This document shows positions 1-9,028 of a stretch of 64,000 nucleotides of DNA, in pieces; the first letter of the stretch is position 1; each line of letters opens with the position of its first letter. The notes under the pieces are model-generated. The model made no database searches. It was not told the DNA's origin and worked only from the letters and a program-made list of their open reading frames with translations. A program made the position numbers and the translations under genes. Source of the stretch: Alphaproteobacteria bacterium (GTDB taxonomy: Bacteria > Pseudomonadota > Alphaproteobacteria > Bin65); assembly GCA_022819985.1 (NCBI GenBank), contig JAJEGH010000023.1, positions 62,001 to 126,000 of the forward strand, written 5' to 3'.

Positions 1-472
1 GCTCGAAGTCGCCGACCTCCAGCATGGCAGGCATCGAAAAACTCGTGCCGTCGTCCCCGCCGGTGAGCGGTTTTGCGCTTAACGCTATGAAGTAGAAGAT
101 CAGCGAAAAGACGACGGTGATGATCGCGAAATAATGCCAGGTCAGCCGGACCGCCAGCGCGCCGGCCACCGCCGCCGTTCCGACGGCGACCGCCATACCC
201 AGCCCCAGGGCCGGCCAGAAACCGAGTCCGAGCTTGGCGATGCCGATTGCAACGCCGAACATCCCCATCCCGAAAAACAGGGCCTGCCCGAAAGACAGCA
301 GTCCGGCGTACCCGAACAGAATGTTCACGCTTGCGGCGAACAGGGACCAGATCAGGACTTCGGCCAGGATATCGAGCCAGAATTCGAGTTCCATCGACTG
401 CAGGAGCCACGGCGCCACGATCAGGAGGGCCAGAACGGCAAGCAGGACGGTGCGGTCGATGCGCGCCTTCAT
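1..472 (-). CDS. livM: LivM-type branched-chain amino acid ABC transporter permease (N-terminal part, cut by window edge)
   Basis: This is the inner-membrane permease partner of LivH in a HAAT-family ABC importer, normally for branched-chain amino acids or related amides. About 157 residues are visible. Several hydrophobic segments follow the start, with the family-typical GYAGLLSFGQALFFGMG stretch near residue 55 and LTGGDDGTSF near residue 135. The gene is absent from the ORF track because it has no stop inside the window. The ATG at 472 overlaps the livH stop as ATGA, so the two permeases are translationally coupled. The ATPases and binding protein would lie to the left of the window. The substrate cannot be told from the permeases. 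Confidence 0.85.
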   Translation of the reverse strand, partial: MKARIDRTVLLAVLALLIVAPWLLQSMELEFWLDILAEVLIWSLFAASVNILFGYAGLLSFGQALFFGMGMFGVAIGIAKLGLGFWPALGLGMAVAVGTAAVAGALAVRLTWHYFAIITVVFSLIFYFIALSAKPLTGGDDGTSFSMPAMLEVGDFE

Positions 473-1326
473 CGCGTTGCACCGGTGAAGAGCCCGTGCG
501 GTCGCGCGATGAGAACGGCGCTCATGAGGCAGAGCGATACGATGCGCGCGACCGTCGGATCGGTAAAGCTGGTCACGACGCCTTCGGTAACGGCAAGAAG
601 GACCGCGGCGGCCACCGTTCCCGGCAGGTTGCCCAAGCCGCCGATAATGACCGCCATGAAGCAGAAGGGCAGCACATCGACGCCGGTCTGGAAGTCCACG
701 GTGGTGATCGGCGCGGCCACCGCGCCGCCAAGCGCGGCCATCGAGAAGCCGAGGGCGAAGGTGACCATGTAGATGGTGCGCGCCGGCACCCCCATGGCCA
801 GCGCGGTATCCCGGTCGAACCGGACGGCGCGCATCCATGTGCCCAGCTTCGTGCGATGCAGGAAGGCGAAGAAAACGAAGATCGCGACAACGGAAACCGC
901 GGCCGCAAACAGCCGGTAGTAATCATACTCGATGCCGAACAGCGGTATCGTGCCCTCGATCGGCGGCAGAATGCGCTTCGGGGCGGCGCCGTAACCGGCC
1001 CGCACGACTTCCTGAATGATGATCGAAAGGCCGAACGTCGCCACGATGGACAGCGCGGCCATGCCGCGGATCGGCTGAATGACCGAGCGTTCGACCAGGG
1101 CCCCGAGCAAGAATCCCAGAAGCGGCACGATCAGGAAGGCGAGCCAGTAGTTCCCGGTCGCTTCGAGCACGAACCAGGTGAGGACCGTCCCCACCATGAA
1201 GAAGTCGCCATGCGCGAGGTTGATGATGTCGAGCAGCCCGAAGATGATCGACAGGCCAAGCGCGATGAGCGCAATGATCAATCCCCAGACCAGGCCGTTC
1301 ATGGCCAAGGCGACGACAAGTTCCAT
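469..1326 (-). CDS. livH: LivH-type branched-chain amino acid ABC transporter permease
   Basis: Inner-membrane permease of a HAAT-type ABC importer, 285 aa, the usual length. The protein is almost entirely hydrophobic segments. It opens with MNGLVWGLIIALIALGLSII and carries INLAHGDFFMVG, the family signature following the first helices. The conserved GLGNLPG stretch lies near residue 230, in the region that contacts the ATPase. It is followed directly by livM with a 4-bp ATGA overlap. No convincing ribosome binding site is seen before the ATG. The physiological substrate is unknown; nearby Rieske and BCCT genes hint at nitrogenous small molecules, which is only inference. Confidence 0.9.
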   Translation of the reverse strand: MELVVALAMNGLVWGLIIALIALGLSIIFGLLDIINLAHGDFFMVGTVLTWFVLEATGNYWLAFLIVPLLGFLLGALVERSVIQPIRGMAALSIVATFGLSIIIQEVVRAGYGAAPKRILPPIEGTIPLFGIEYDYYRLFAAAVSVVAIFVFFAFLHRTKLGTWMRAVRFDRDTALAMGVPARTIYMVTFALGFSMAALGGAVAAPITTVDFQTGVDVLPFCFMAVIIGGLGNLPGTVAAAVLLAVTEGVVTSFTDPTVARIVSLCLMSAVLIARPHGLFTGATR

Positions 1327-1516
1327 GCGCCGGCCGCTTACCTGAAATGCCGTTCGTTGCGCCGGAACCCGCTTTCGATCGCGCCCGCCGGAGTCTTCAG
1401 GGTGACAGGCAATTCGTAGATTGCCCGCCGGTTCAAAAATTTCGCGCGCGATCCAGGATTAGTTCGTTCAATACGCAAGCGGCCCTCCGCTTCGGAAATT
1501 CCGGCCGGCCCCGGCT

Positions 1517-2194
1517 TTAACCGGCTTCGACTGCGGCTCGAACCGCTGCCTCGCGCTGGGCCTGGCGGTCCTTCGCCGCCGAACGGGCCGCCGCCTCGAT
1601 TTCCGCGCCGGCGGCTTCCGGCGATCCCGCATCGAACGGCGGCTGCGGATTGTATTCTATGGCGAGCTGTATCTTTTTCGCAGTGTCCGCGCCGAACAGT
1701 TCGCCGGCGACGGTCAACGCAAAATCGATCCCCGCCGTCACCCCGCCGCCCGAGATAATGTTGCCGTCAACGACGACCCGGGACGGATCCGGAATCGAGC
1801 CGAAGGCCGCCAGCATCTCCCGCGACATCCAGTGGCACGCCGCACGCCGTCCCTTGAGGAGCCCCGCCGCTCCCAGGACCAGAGAACCCGTGCAGACCGA
1901 TGTGACGTAGCGCGCGCCCTGCGCCTGCCGGCGAAGAAAATCCAGAGTTTCCGTATCGGTCAGCAAGGCGTTCATACCGCCGCCGCCCGGCACGCAAACG
2001 AGATCGAGCTGCGGACAGTCGTCGTAGGTCACATCCGGCAGAATCCGCATTCCGCCTCCCGACCGCACCGGGTCGAGGGATTTCGAGACCAGCAGCACCT
2101 CGGTGTCGGGAAAATTGGAAAAGACCTCGTGCGGCCCGGTCATATCGAGTTGCATAATATCGGTAAAAAGCAGCAGACCGATTCGAAACGTCAT
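1517..2194 (-). CDS. DJ-1/PfpI family protein, isonitrile hydratase-like
   Basis: A 225-aa stand-alone DJ-1/PfpI domain protein. The nucleophile-elbow cysteine lies in YVTSVCTGSLVLGAAGLLKG, and the fold-typical VCVPGGGGMNALL loop precedes it. The pattern SVCTGSLVLGAAG matches isonitrile hydratase and the N-terminal half of GlxA-type AraC regulators, but there is no C-terminal helix-turn-helix here. The C-terminal 30 residues are alanine- and arginine-rich and probably a helical tail. I chose the ATG at 2194 (MTFRIGLLLF) because the fold starts there; the ORF extends to an ATG at 2254 without adding domain sequence. It lies between the Rieske gene and livH on the same strand. Substrate unknown. 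Confidence 0.8.
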   Translation of the reverse strand: MTFRIGLLLFTDIMQLDMTGPHEVFSNFPDTEVLLVSKSLDPVRSGGGMRILPDVTYDDCPQLDLVCVPGGGGMNALLTDTETLDFLRRQAQGARYVTSVCTGSLVLGAAGLLKGRRAACHWMSREMLAAFGSIPDPSRVVVDGNIISGGGVTAGIDFALTVAGELFGADTAKKIQLAIEYNPQPPFDAGSPEAAGAEIEAAARSAAKDRQAQREAAVRAAVEAG

Positions 2195-2495
2195 TTTCTG
2201 ACCGTCGATTTTTTCAACCCGTAGAATGATTCCACGATTCGATATGTGTTGCAACCGGCCGCTCCCGGCTGTTTTCCGGGGTTTTCAGGGGTTTTCCGGC
2301 GGAAACGGCCCTCTCGACGACGATTGCTGCGGGGCTTCGACAGGCTTTCCCGATCGGGGAACATGCGCCGATGGGTGTATCGGCATTCAAGCCGGAAGCG
2401 GCCGGGGCCGATTGTATCGGAGACGCAAATTCTGGGGTCCGCCGGCCCTCCGGCGGGGGATCGGCCGAACCGCCGCGACTGCCTGCCGAAGCGCC
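2195..2495. other. Intergenic region with hairpin downstream of the Rieske gene
   Basis: About 300 bp without a supported gene. The hairpin CCGCCGG-ccct-CCGGCGG at 2439-2456 lies 40 bp past the Rieske stop and could end that transcript, although no T-tract follows it on the minus strand. At 2270-2300 there are short GGGGTTTTC-type runs. Nothing else is recognisable. Confidence 0.4.
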
Positions 2496-3713
2496 TTACC
2501 GGCCGGTCAGCGCCCCTGTCAGGCTCCGGGCCAGCCAGACGTGATAGTGCCGGGTCGGAGCGTCCATGACCGGGGTGAGCGCGCCGCCGTCGAAGGCTGC
2601 GGAATGGCGGCCGGCCTGCATCCCTTCGACGGGGATCACGTCTTCGGCAAAGATGCCGCGCCAGATCTCGACGGTCTGCCGGCGCAGCTCCGTCAGCTCT
2701 TCGGACAGGCCGTCCGGGCTGTAACAGTAGATGCGCGCGCGTTCCGTCGTGCGGCCCGGCGCCACCGGCGTCGCGATCACGCTGTAGAGATGGTCGCGGT
2801 GAATGCCGAACATGACGTTGGGAAAGACGGCGACATATTCCGCCCGTTCCAGCCATTCGTCCGGCAGCCCTTCGAGGGTCGGCAGCCGGCGGCCCCGCTC
2901 GTCCATCGGCGGCCGGCAGACCGTGGAGCCCTGACCCGCGATGCCGCCCGGCCCGGCGATGTTGTAGTGGTCCTCCAGGCGCGAGAAGCGGTTGAGGCCG
3001 GGATGGATGGTCGGCAGATGGTAGGATTCGAGATAGTTCTCGATCGGCAGCTTCCAGTTGGTCGCCAGGTCGAAGCCGAAACCGAAGCCGTCCTCCGTGA
3101 CCAGCGGCACATCCTCGAACGCCGCCCAGCGCGCTTTCAGCGGCGCCAGCGCCTCGTCGAGCGGCGGCGCGTTGCCGTCGAGATTGACGAAGACGGTGTC
3201 GTGCCAGACGCCGCTGCGCACCGGCATGAGGCCGAAATCGCCGGGATCGAAGCCGTCGCATTCGTGGACGCCGGGGCCGCCGACATGGGGCGTCGCGCTC
3301 AAGCGCCCGTCGAGCCCGTAGCACCACGCATGATACGGGCATTTGATGACCCGGCCGGCGGGGCCCGGCTGCGCGACCAGCTTCATGCCGCGATGCCGGC
3401 AGACATTGTGGAAGACGCGCAATTCCCCGCCGCGGCCGCGCACCAGCAGCAGCGGCAGGCCGGCCAGATCGACCGGGAACAGGTCGCCGGGTTGCGGCAC
3501 GTCGGCGCCGAAGGAGAGCGCCGTCCAGCCGGTCGCCAGCACCGTTTCGCGCTCCAGCGCCAGCATCGCATCGTCGGTGTAGAAGGGTGCGGGCAGGCCG
3601 GTCGGATGCTGCGGATCGGCCGCTAGCGCGGCGACCGCAGCGGCGATCTCGGGGGGCCATCCTCCGGCTGCAGCGAGAGCGGGAACCGGAGCGGGAGGCA
3701 CTGGCACGTTCAT
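2496..3713 (-). CDS. Rieske aromatic-ring-hydroxylating-type oxygenase, alpha subunit
   Basis: A 405-aa Rieske non-heme iron oxygenase. The Rieske [2Fe-2S] ligands are C105-x-H107 and C125-x2-H128 (in NVCRHRGMKL and KCPYHAW). The mononuclear iron site begins with NYLESYHLPTIHPGL (H232, H237), and EDVIPVEGMQ near residue 355 supplies the likely acidic ligand. The ANWKL.IENYLESYHLP.IHPG pattern is shared with the glycine-betaine/carnitine/stachydrine-type branch as well as with true ring hydroxylases. No ferredoxin-reductase partner gene lies nearby, so electrons must come from elsewhere. Same-strand neighbours are a GST and a BCCT transporter, which fits a quaternary-amine or similar substrate. 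That substrate guess is inference. Confidence 0.88.
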   Translation of the reverse strand: MNVPVPPAPVPALAAAGGWPPEIAAAVAALAADPQHPTGLPAPFYTDDAMLALERETVLATGWTALSFGADVPQPGDLFPVDLAGLPLLLVRGRGGELRVFHNVCRHRGMKLVAQPGPAGRVIKCPYHAWCYGLDGRLSATPHVGGPGVHECDGFDPGDFGLMPVRSGVWHDTVFVNLDGNAPPLDEALAPLKARWAAFEDVPLVTEDGFGFGFDLATNWKLPIENYLESYHLPTIHPGLNRFSRLEDHYNIAGPGGIAGQGSTVCRPPMDERGRRLPTLEGLPDEWLERAEYVAVFPNVMFGIHRDHLYSVIATPVAPGRTTERARIYCYSPDGLSEELTELRRQTVEIWRGIFAEDVIPVEGMQAGRHSAAFDGGALTPVMDAPTRHYHVWLARSLTGALTGR

Positions 3714-3886
3714 GGCTCATCCTCGCACAAAAGCAGGCCGCGCGGAACGCCGGGGGAAGCGCTCATACGCCGATGTTGCAAGGTTGAAAAGTCCGAATCG
3801 AACGGTGCAACGGGTATCCTGCGGACGGCACGGCACGGCGGTCCCGCGCGGGGAACGCAAGACTGCCGCGGCGCCCGCCGCAGATC

Positions 3887-4687
3887 TCAATCCGTCGGGA
3901 AGGTATCGCCGGCGGCAGCCGGATCGACCGGGCGGGCAGGCGGCGGTTTCACCGGCCCCCACATGCGGTATTCGAACGGCGGCGCCGCCTCGACGAAGGC
4001 CGGCCGCGCCTTCATCCTCCCGTACCACCCGCCGACCGCCGGCAGATCGGCCCACAGGCGGGCGAGGTCGAGATGCTCGACCCGGTCGAGGATCGGTGCG
4101 ACGCAGATATCGGCGAGCGAATAGTCCGCCCCGCAGATCCACGGGCCGCCGCTTGCAGCCAGCGTTTCCTCCAGATGGGCCATATGCCAGCGGAACCTGG
4201 CCGCGGCGGCCTCGACGGCAGCATGGTCCGCCGGCCCGGAGACGCGACGCAGATAGTCCTGCGCCCGGTTCTGGTCCGGGTGGCGCAGGGACCACTCCTT
4301 CAGCTGCTCCATGCCGAAACCGACGCTGCGCAATTTCATCATCAGGTTGAAGCTGAGGGTGACGATCAGCGGGAACAGGTATTCCTGCTCCTCGGCGATC
4401 CATTCGCCCATGGTCGCGCGCGCCGCCGATCCGTCCGGCTGCAATCGGGGTTCCGGAAACCGCTCGTCCAGATAACGGGCGATCTCCGACGACTGGATGA
4501 CCGGTGTGCCGTCATGCACCAGGGTCGGAATCTTGCTGTGCCGGTTGAGCTTCCCGTAGTCGGGCCGGAAATGCTCGAACCGGTGGGTCGCGATGTAGCG
4601 TTCGGTCCAGTCCAGCCCCTTCTCGGCAAGGACCAGCCGGACCTTGAAGCAGCAAGGCGAATCCCAGAAATGATAGAGTTCCAGCAT
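3887..4687 (-). CDS. Glutathione S-transferase family protein
   Basis: A 266-aa GST-fold protein. The N-terminal thioredoxin-like domain has LYHFWDSPCCFKVRLVLAEKGL, where Ser/Cys residues sit at the glutathione site, then the cis-proline motif KIPTLVHDG and the gamma-glutamyl contact QSSEIARYLDERFP. The all-helical C-terminal domain carries ADYSLADICVAPILDRV, the GST N-capping-box region. It probably conjugates or isomerises small electrophiles. It is transcribed between the BCCT transporter and the Rieske oxygenase, which suggests detoxification or ring-cleavage work in the same pathway. The last 20 residues are proline/alanine-rich and outside the fold. Confidence 0.88.
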   Translation of the reverse strand: MLELYHFWDSPCCFKVRLVLAEKGLDWTERYIATHRFEHFRPDYGKLNRHSKIPTLVHDGTPVIQSSEIARYLDERFPEPRLQPDGSAARATMGEWIAEEQEYLFPLIVTLSFNLMMKLRSVGFGMEQLKEWSLRHPDQNRAQDYLRRVSGPADHAAVEAAAARFRWHMAHLEETLAASGGPWICGADYSLADICVAPILDRVEHLDLARLWADLPAVGGWYGRMKARPAFVEAAPPFEYRMWGPVKPPPARPVDPAAAGDTFPTD

Positions 4688-4839
4688 CGTCGGTTGCCCA
4701 CGAATTCCGCCCGGTCGGGGGCGGCCATGCCGTTATCCCGGACCCATCGGCAGGATCCATCGGATGGCCGGCGGATGGCCGGCGCGGCGGGAATGCGGCT
4801 CCAGCCCGGACCGGAGCCGCATTCCCTGTCCGCACCGGG

Positions 4840-6495
4840 TCAGGCGTGCAGTTCCTGGGCCATGCGCGTCCCGTCGGGCGCGGTGTCCTCCGGCGGCGCG
4901 GCGACAGCGCTCGGATCCTCATGCAGCGATTTGATGATGCCGTAAGCCATCAGCAGCAGGATCACGCTGACCGGGAGCGCTGCGGCGATCGACGCCGTCT
5001 GAAGGGCAACCAGGCCGCCTGCCGCCAACAGGACCGCAGCGACGAAGCCCTCGCCCAGGCCCCAGACGATGCGGAAACGCTGCGGAGGGTTGTCGTCGCC
5101 CATGCTCAGCATGGTCGTGATCACCAGCGTTCCCGAATCCGACGAGGTGATGAACCAGGTCGCCAGCAGGAGGGTGGCGAGCGCCGCCATGGCCCAGTTG
5201 AGCCAGCCGAGCTCGGTCACCTGGCTGATCGTGCCGTAGAGCGCCGCGGGCAGGTTCCAGTTGCGCACCAGGTCCGCGATGCCGGCCGTGCCGACGCCGC
5301 CGGCGGCGTTCAGCTCCATCCACATCGCCGTCCCGCCGAACATGCACAGCCACACGAAGGAAATCGAGGTCGGCACGAACATCACGCCCAGCATGAACTC
5401 GCGGATCGTCCGGCCCCGGCTGATGCGGGCGATGAACATGCCGACGAAGGGCGCCCAGGAGATCCACCAACCCCAGTAGAAGATGGTCCAGCCGCCCTGC
5501 CACGAGGCGGCGCCCTTATCGCTGAAAATCTGGAAGCCCATCGGAATGGCGTTCCACAGATAGTCGCCGATAGTCGTGATGAAGAAGCCCATCAGCCAAT
5601 TGAACGGCCCGCCGAACAGGAAGAAGGCCAGCAAAACCGCGCTCAGCCAGATATTCCATTCGGAAATGATGCGGATGCCGTTGCCGACGCCGGAAACCGC
5701 CGACAGCGTCGCCACAACGCTGATCGCTGCGATCAGGACAAGCTGCGTGACCAGGCCTGGGTCGAGCCCGAACAGATGATTGAGACCGGCCGCCATCTGG
5801 GTGACGCCGAGGCCCAGAGAGGTTGCAACGCCGAACACCGTGCCGAACACGGCCAGCAGGTCCACTGCATGGCCGATCGGCCCGTAGATCCGCTCGCCGA
5901 TGATCGGATACAGCGACGAGCGCAGGGTCAGCGGCAGCTTCTTGCGGAATCCGAAATAGGCCAGGCACAGCCCGACGATCACATAGACTGCCCAGGCGTG
6001 GAAACCCCAGTGGAAATAGGTTACCCGCATCGCCGCGACCGCCCGCTGCTCGTTCATCGCCGTATAACCGGCCAGGTCGGCGAACGGGTTGTTGGGATAC
6101 TTCCAAGGCTGGGTGTTGTCGAAATAGAACATCGGCTCTGCGATGCCGAAGAACAGGATGCCGATGCCGACGCCCGCCGAGAACAACATCGCGAACCAGG
6201 AGAAATTGGAGAATTCCGGCCGGCTGTCGTCGTCGCCCAGCCTGATCTTTCCGAACCGGCTCAGCATCAGGTAGAAACAGACGAACATCAGGATCACCAG
6301 CGCAATCACATAGTACCAGTTGAGCGCCGTCTCGATCCAGCCGCGGATCGCCGAATAGATGCTGTTGGCGAACTTCACATTGAGCGCGGTAAAGACGACG
6401 AAGGCGAGCACCATCCCTTTCGCTGCCAGCCCCATGCCGCTGTGCAGCCCTTTGAAAATGCCCGAATCGGCGACGAGATTGCGGTGTGTCGACAT
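4840..6495 (-). CDS. BCCT family transporter (betaine/choline/carnitine type)
   Basis: A 551-aa secondary transporter of the BCCT family, which imports quaternary-ammonium compounds using Na+ or H+ gradients. About twelve hydrophobic segments are seen. The diagnostic aromatic stretch FYWGWWISWAPFVGMFIARI is present near residue 330, as is SAGVGIGILFFGIAEP, the glycine-rich ion/substrate helix (family form GMGIG). I chose the ATG at 6495 (MSTHRNL) because GGAGG lies 7 bp before it; the track ORF extends 87 residues further without a membrane or conserved character. No long hydrophilic C-terminal osmosensory tail is present. First gene of a same-strand run with GST and Rieske oxygenase. Confidence 0.93.
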   Translation of the reverse strand: MSTHRNLVADSGIFKGLHSGMGLAAKGMVLAFVVFTALNVKFANSIYSAIRGWIETALNWYYVIALVILMFVCFYLMLSRFGKIRLGDDDSRPEFSNFSWFAMLFSAGVGIGILFFGIAEPMFYFDNTQPWKYPNNPFADLAGYTAMNEQRAVAAMRVTYFHWGFHAWAVYVIVGLCLAYFGFRKKLPLTLRSSLYPIIGERIYGPIGHAVDLLAVFGTVFGVATSLGLGVTQMAAGLNHLFGLDPGLVTQLVLIAAISVVATLSAVSGVGNGIRIISEWNIWLSAVLLAFFLFGGPFNWLMGFFITTIGDYLWNAIPMGFQIFSDKGAASWQGGWTIFYWGWWISWAPFVGMFIARISRGRTIREFMLGVMFVPTSISFVWLCMFGGTAMWMELNAAGGVGTAGIADLVRNWNLPAALYGTISQVTELGWLNWAMAALATLLLATWFITSSDSGTLVITTMLSMGDDNPPQRFRIVWGLGEGFVAAVLLAAGGLVALQTASIAAALPVSVILLLMAYGIIKSLHEDPSAVAAPPEDTAPDGTRMAQELHA

Positions 6496-6868
6496 CGGCT
6501 GCCTCCGTGGTTCGCTGGTCCGGACACCGGTTCCGGCGCAGAAAGACTGCGCACCGTGCCGGGACCCGCGACGGTAACACAGCCGACGGCCCCCTGTCTC
6601 GCCAGTCTGTGCAGATACAACAGTGGTCTGCCGTATCCGGAATAACAGCAACAGCGCCCGGATGCGCCCGGGCCGGGGCCCCGGTTTTCCTTTGAAACCC
6701 CGGAATTGTACAGGCCGTGTACCGTGCCGTAGGCCGCGGGCGGCCTCCCGGCGCACGGCGCAAGGGACCCGGCCCCGGCGGGAGCGGGAACCCGCAGGCC
6801 CCTCAAGTTTACCGGCGGCTGGATCGCCGAGCGCGAGACGATGCCAGCCGCCCGCCGATGCGTCGGTT
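6496..6868. other. Intergenic region upstream of the BCCT gene
   Basis: About 370 bp with no supported gene. It should hold the BCCT promoter. A small inverted repeat GTACA-ggccg-TGTAC lies at 6708-6722, about 215 bp before the BCCT start, and could be a regulator site. The rest is GC-rich sequence in which I recognise nothing. Confidence 0.35.
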
Positions 6869-7477
6869 TCAGTTGCAGCCGTTGTGTTTGCGCCACATCG
6901 CGGGGTCGTGCCCCTTGGGCGGGTTGGCGCAGGGATCGCCGGAATATCCCCGGAGCAGGTTATATCGCGCGATCTGCGCCCCGGTCAGCAACGGCAATGT
7001 CTCCAGATGCGCCGCCAGATGCGTATGCCGGAGCGCCGTCCGGGCCCGGCCGATCTCGGAGAGCAGGGCGCGCAGGGCTGGTCCGGTAACGGTCCTGCCG
7101 GCGAATGCCGCTTCCAGCGCCCGTTCGCCGGCGATCAGCCGCTGTCCCCCGGCGATCGCGGCGGCCCGCATCCGCTCGAAGATGGCGGCGATGGCCGCCG
7201 CCTGCTCCGCGGTGAGGGGTATCTTGTCTTTCAATTCCAGCAGATGGGCGGGGCCGGGCATGCCGTTAAGTTCGGCCGCCCTGGCAAGTCCCCAGCCGCC
7301 GCCGCGCCTGAGCTCGGCGAGGTCGTCGGCCGACAGGCTCTTGATCGGGCGCGACTGCTGGCCGGCATAAGGCGATTCCGGCGTCTCCGCGGCCCGGACC
7401 GGGACGGCCCATTGGCAGGAGAACGCGAGGGCGAGGGAAAGCAGCAGGAGGTGCGCAAGGCGCTGCGTCGCGATCAT
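6869..7477 (-). CDS. Small periplasmic helical protein, Spy/CpxP-like
   Basis: A 202-aa exported protein. Residues 1-30 form a signal peptide (hydrophobic LLLLSLALAFSC, then VRAAE), with cleavage likely after VRA. The mature part is helical and contains LTAEQAAAIAAIFERMR and LPLLTGAQIARYNLLRGYS, which resemble the paired LTxxQ segments of Spy/CpxP/ZraP-type periplasmic proteins; the match is weak. The C-terminus has a CANPPKGHDPAMWRKHNGC segment whose two cysteines could form a disulfide. The start at 7477 is supported by GGAGG before MIATQRL. It has no obvious link to the flanking aminotransferase and BCCT genes. Role in metal or envelope stress is a guess. Confidence 0.7.
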   Translation of the reverse strand: MIATQRLAHLLLLSLALAFSCQWAVPVRAAETPESPYAGQQSRPIKSLSADDLAELRRGGGWGLARAAELNGMPGPAHLLELKDKIPLTAEQAAAIAAIFERMRAAAIAGGQRLIAGERALEAAFAGRTVTGPALRALLSEIGRARTALRHTHLAAHLETLPLLTGAQIARYNLLRGYSGDPCANPPKGHDPAMWRKHNGCN

Positions 7478-7553
7478 TCCGGCCTCCACGGTCGGGTTGC
7501 GGATCGATTTCGTTCCAGGACGGATGCCGCAGTTCCGTGCGGACTTGCAAGGC

Positions 7554-8729
7554 TCACGGAGCCGCGCCCTGCCGCCCCAGCCACGCACGCATGCGTTTGA
7601 GGGCCTCGTCGAGGGTTGCGTCTTCCTTGCAGAACGAGAAGCGGGCGAAATGGCGGGGCGGGTCGCTGCTGTAGAAGGCGCTCACCGGCACCGCGGCGAC
7701 GCCGGCCTCGGTCGTCAGCGTCCGGCAGAATTCGACATCGTCGCCGTTGAAGCCGACCGAGCGGATATCGACGGCGATGAAATAGGTGCCGTGGCATTCG
7801 ACAGTCTCGAAGCCGATCGCCTCCAGCCCGGCCCGGAAGCGGTCGCGGCTGCGCTGCATCCCGGCGGCGAGGCCGGTGAAATAGCTCTCGTCCTTCTCCA
7901 GCCCGTAGGCCGCGGCGCGCTGCAGGTTGGGCGGCGTGGTGAAGGTCAGGAACTGGTGCGTCTTGGCGATCGGCGTCATCAGCGCCGGCGGCGCCGTGAT
8001 GTAGCCGACCTTCCAGCCGGTGAGCGAGAAGGTCTTGCCGGCGCTGCCGATACGCACCGTGCGCTCGCGCATCCCCGGCAGGCTCATCATCGTGACGTGG
8101 GGCCGGCCGTCGAACACCAGATGCTCGTAGACTTCGTCGGCGACGCAATAGGCGTCGTGCTCCAGGCACAGGCCGGCGATCAGTTGGAGTTCGTCCCGGG
8201 TGAAGACCTTGGCGGCCGGGTTCATCGGCGTGTTGATGAGCACCAGCTTGGTGCGGTCGGAGAAAGCGGCGCGCAACTCCGCCTCCGGCAGCGACCAGTC
8301 CGGCGGCTCGATGCGCACCGGCTTCGGCACCGCGCCCGCGCGCCGGATGATCGGCAGGTAGCAATCGTAGAGCGGCTCGATCAGCACCACCTCGTCGCCC
8401 GGCTCGATCAGGCCGAAATGGGCCGCCGCCAGCGCCTCGGTCGCGCCGCTGGTCACCAGCGTCTCGGTCTTCCAGTCGATATCGAGGCCGTAGAAGCGCC
8501 TGTTGTGCTGCGCCACCGCCTGGCGCAGTTCGGGCACGCCGAACATCGGCGGATACTGGTTCGGCCGGTCGTCGAGCGCCGTGTGCGCCATGGCGCGAAC
8601 ATCGTCCGGCCCGTTGCCGTCCGGGAAGCCCTGGCCGAGATTGACCGCCTTGTGCTCGTTGGCGAGGGCGGACATGACCTCGAACACGGTCGTGCCATAG
8701 CCGCTGAGGATGGAGTTCGCGGGTTTCAT
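7554..8729 (-). CDS. Class I/II pyridoxal-phosphate aminotransferase (YbdL/kynurenine-type)
   Basis: A 391-aa fold-type I PLP enzyme. The Schiff-base lysine is in SAGKTFSLTGWKVGY near residue 230. INTPMNPAAKVF and VADEVYEHLVFDG supply the Asn and Asp/Tyr cofactor contacts. The C-terminal ARFSFCKEDATLDEAL carries the substrate-carboxylate arginine. The N-terminal VNLGQGFPDGNGPDDV is typical of the methionine/kynurenine/glutamine-type subgroup, to which E. coli YbdL belongs. It is one of two aminotransferases in the window, separated by a HAD gene, and they are not close paralogues. The acceptor and donor cannot be read from sequence. Confidence 0.88.
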   Translation of the reverse strand: MKPANSILSGYGTTVFEVMSALANEHKAVNLGQGFPDGNGPDDVRAMAHTALDDRPNQYPPMFGVPELRQAVAQHNRRFYGLDIDWKTETLVTSGATEALAAAHFGLIEPGDEVVLIEPLYDCYLPIIRRAGAVPKPVRIEPPDWSLPEAELRAAFSDRTKLVLINTPMNPAAKVFTRDELQLIAGLCLEHDAYCVADEVYEHLVFDGRPHVTMMSLPGMRERTVRIGSAGKTFSLTGWKVGYITAPPALMTPIAKTHQFLTFTTPPNLQRAAAYGLEKDESYFTGLAAGMQRSRDRFRAGLEAIGFETVECHGTYFIAVDIRSVGFNGDDVEFCRTLTTEAGVAAVPVSAFYSSDPPRHFARFSFCKEDATLDEALKRMRAWLGRQGAAP

Positions 8730-8813
8730 GGCCGTCTGTTTGCCCGCAACCGCCCCCGCAAATCAATGGGTCCGCCGCGTCGCAGGGGAGCGCCGGCCAA
8801 CCGCCCCTTTCCC

Positions 8814-8986
8814 GTCATTCCGACCGGAGCCCCGGCCCCCGGCCGGGGTGTAGCGGAGGAATCTGGCTCGCGCTCCATCGACGCCGCAGGTGCCGGCATC
8901 TTGCCGGCCTCCGTCGCCGGCCGGATTCCTCCGCTCCCTCCGGTCGGTCGGAATGACGGCGAGGGGGTGCGGTCGGTCGGAATGAC
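8814..8986. repeat. Dispersed imperfect palindromic repeat, family A, copy 1
   Basis: The intergenic space between the aminotransferase and the HAD gene is filled by an imperfect long palindrome. It opens with GTCATTCCGACCGGAGC, has a central CCGGCCTCCGTCGCCGGCCGGATTCC segment, and closes with GGTCGGAATGAC, a right end that is repeated once more at 8970-8986. Related copies lie at 15165-15322, 15732-15880 and 53715-53856. Each sits between genes. It resembles REP/MITE-like dispersed repeats common in GC-rich proteobacteria. Confidence 0.8.
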
Positions 8987-9028
8987 GGGAAGGGGAATCG
9001 CCGGGCCGCCCGATTGCAAGGATGTCCT

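Noticed and set aside
2191-3720. 509-aa minus-strand ORF overlapping the Rieske gene
   Set aside because: It is in another frame of the Rieske oxygenase, which carries clear cluster and iron ligands; the 509-aa translation is Arg-rich without motifs.
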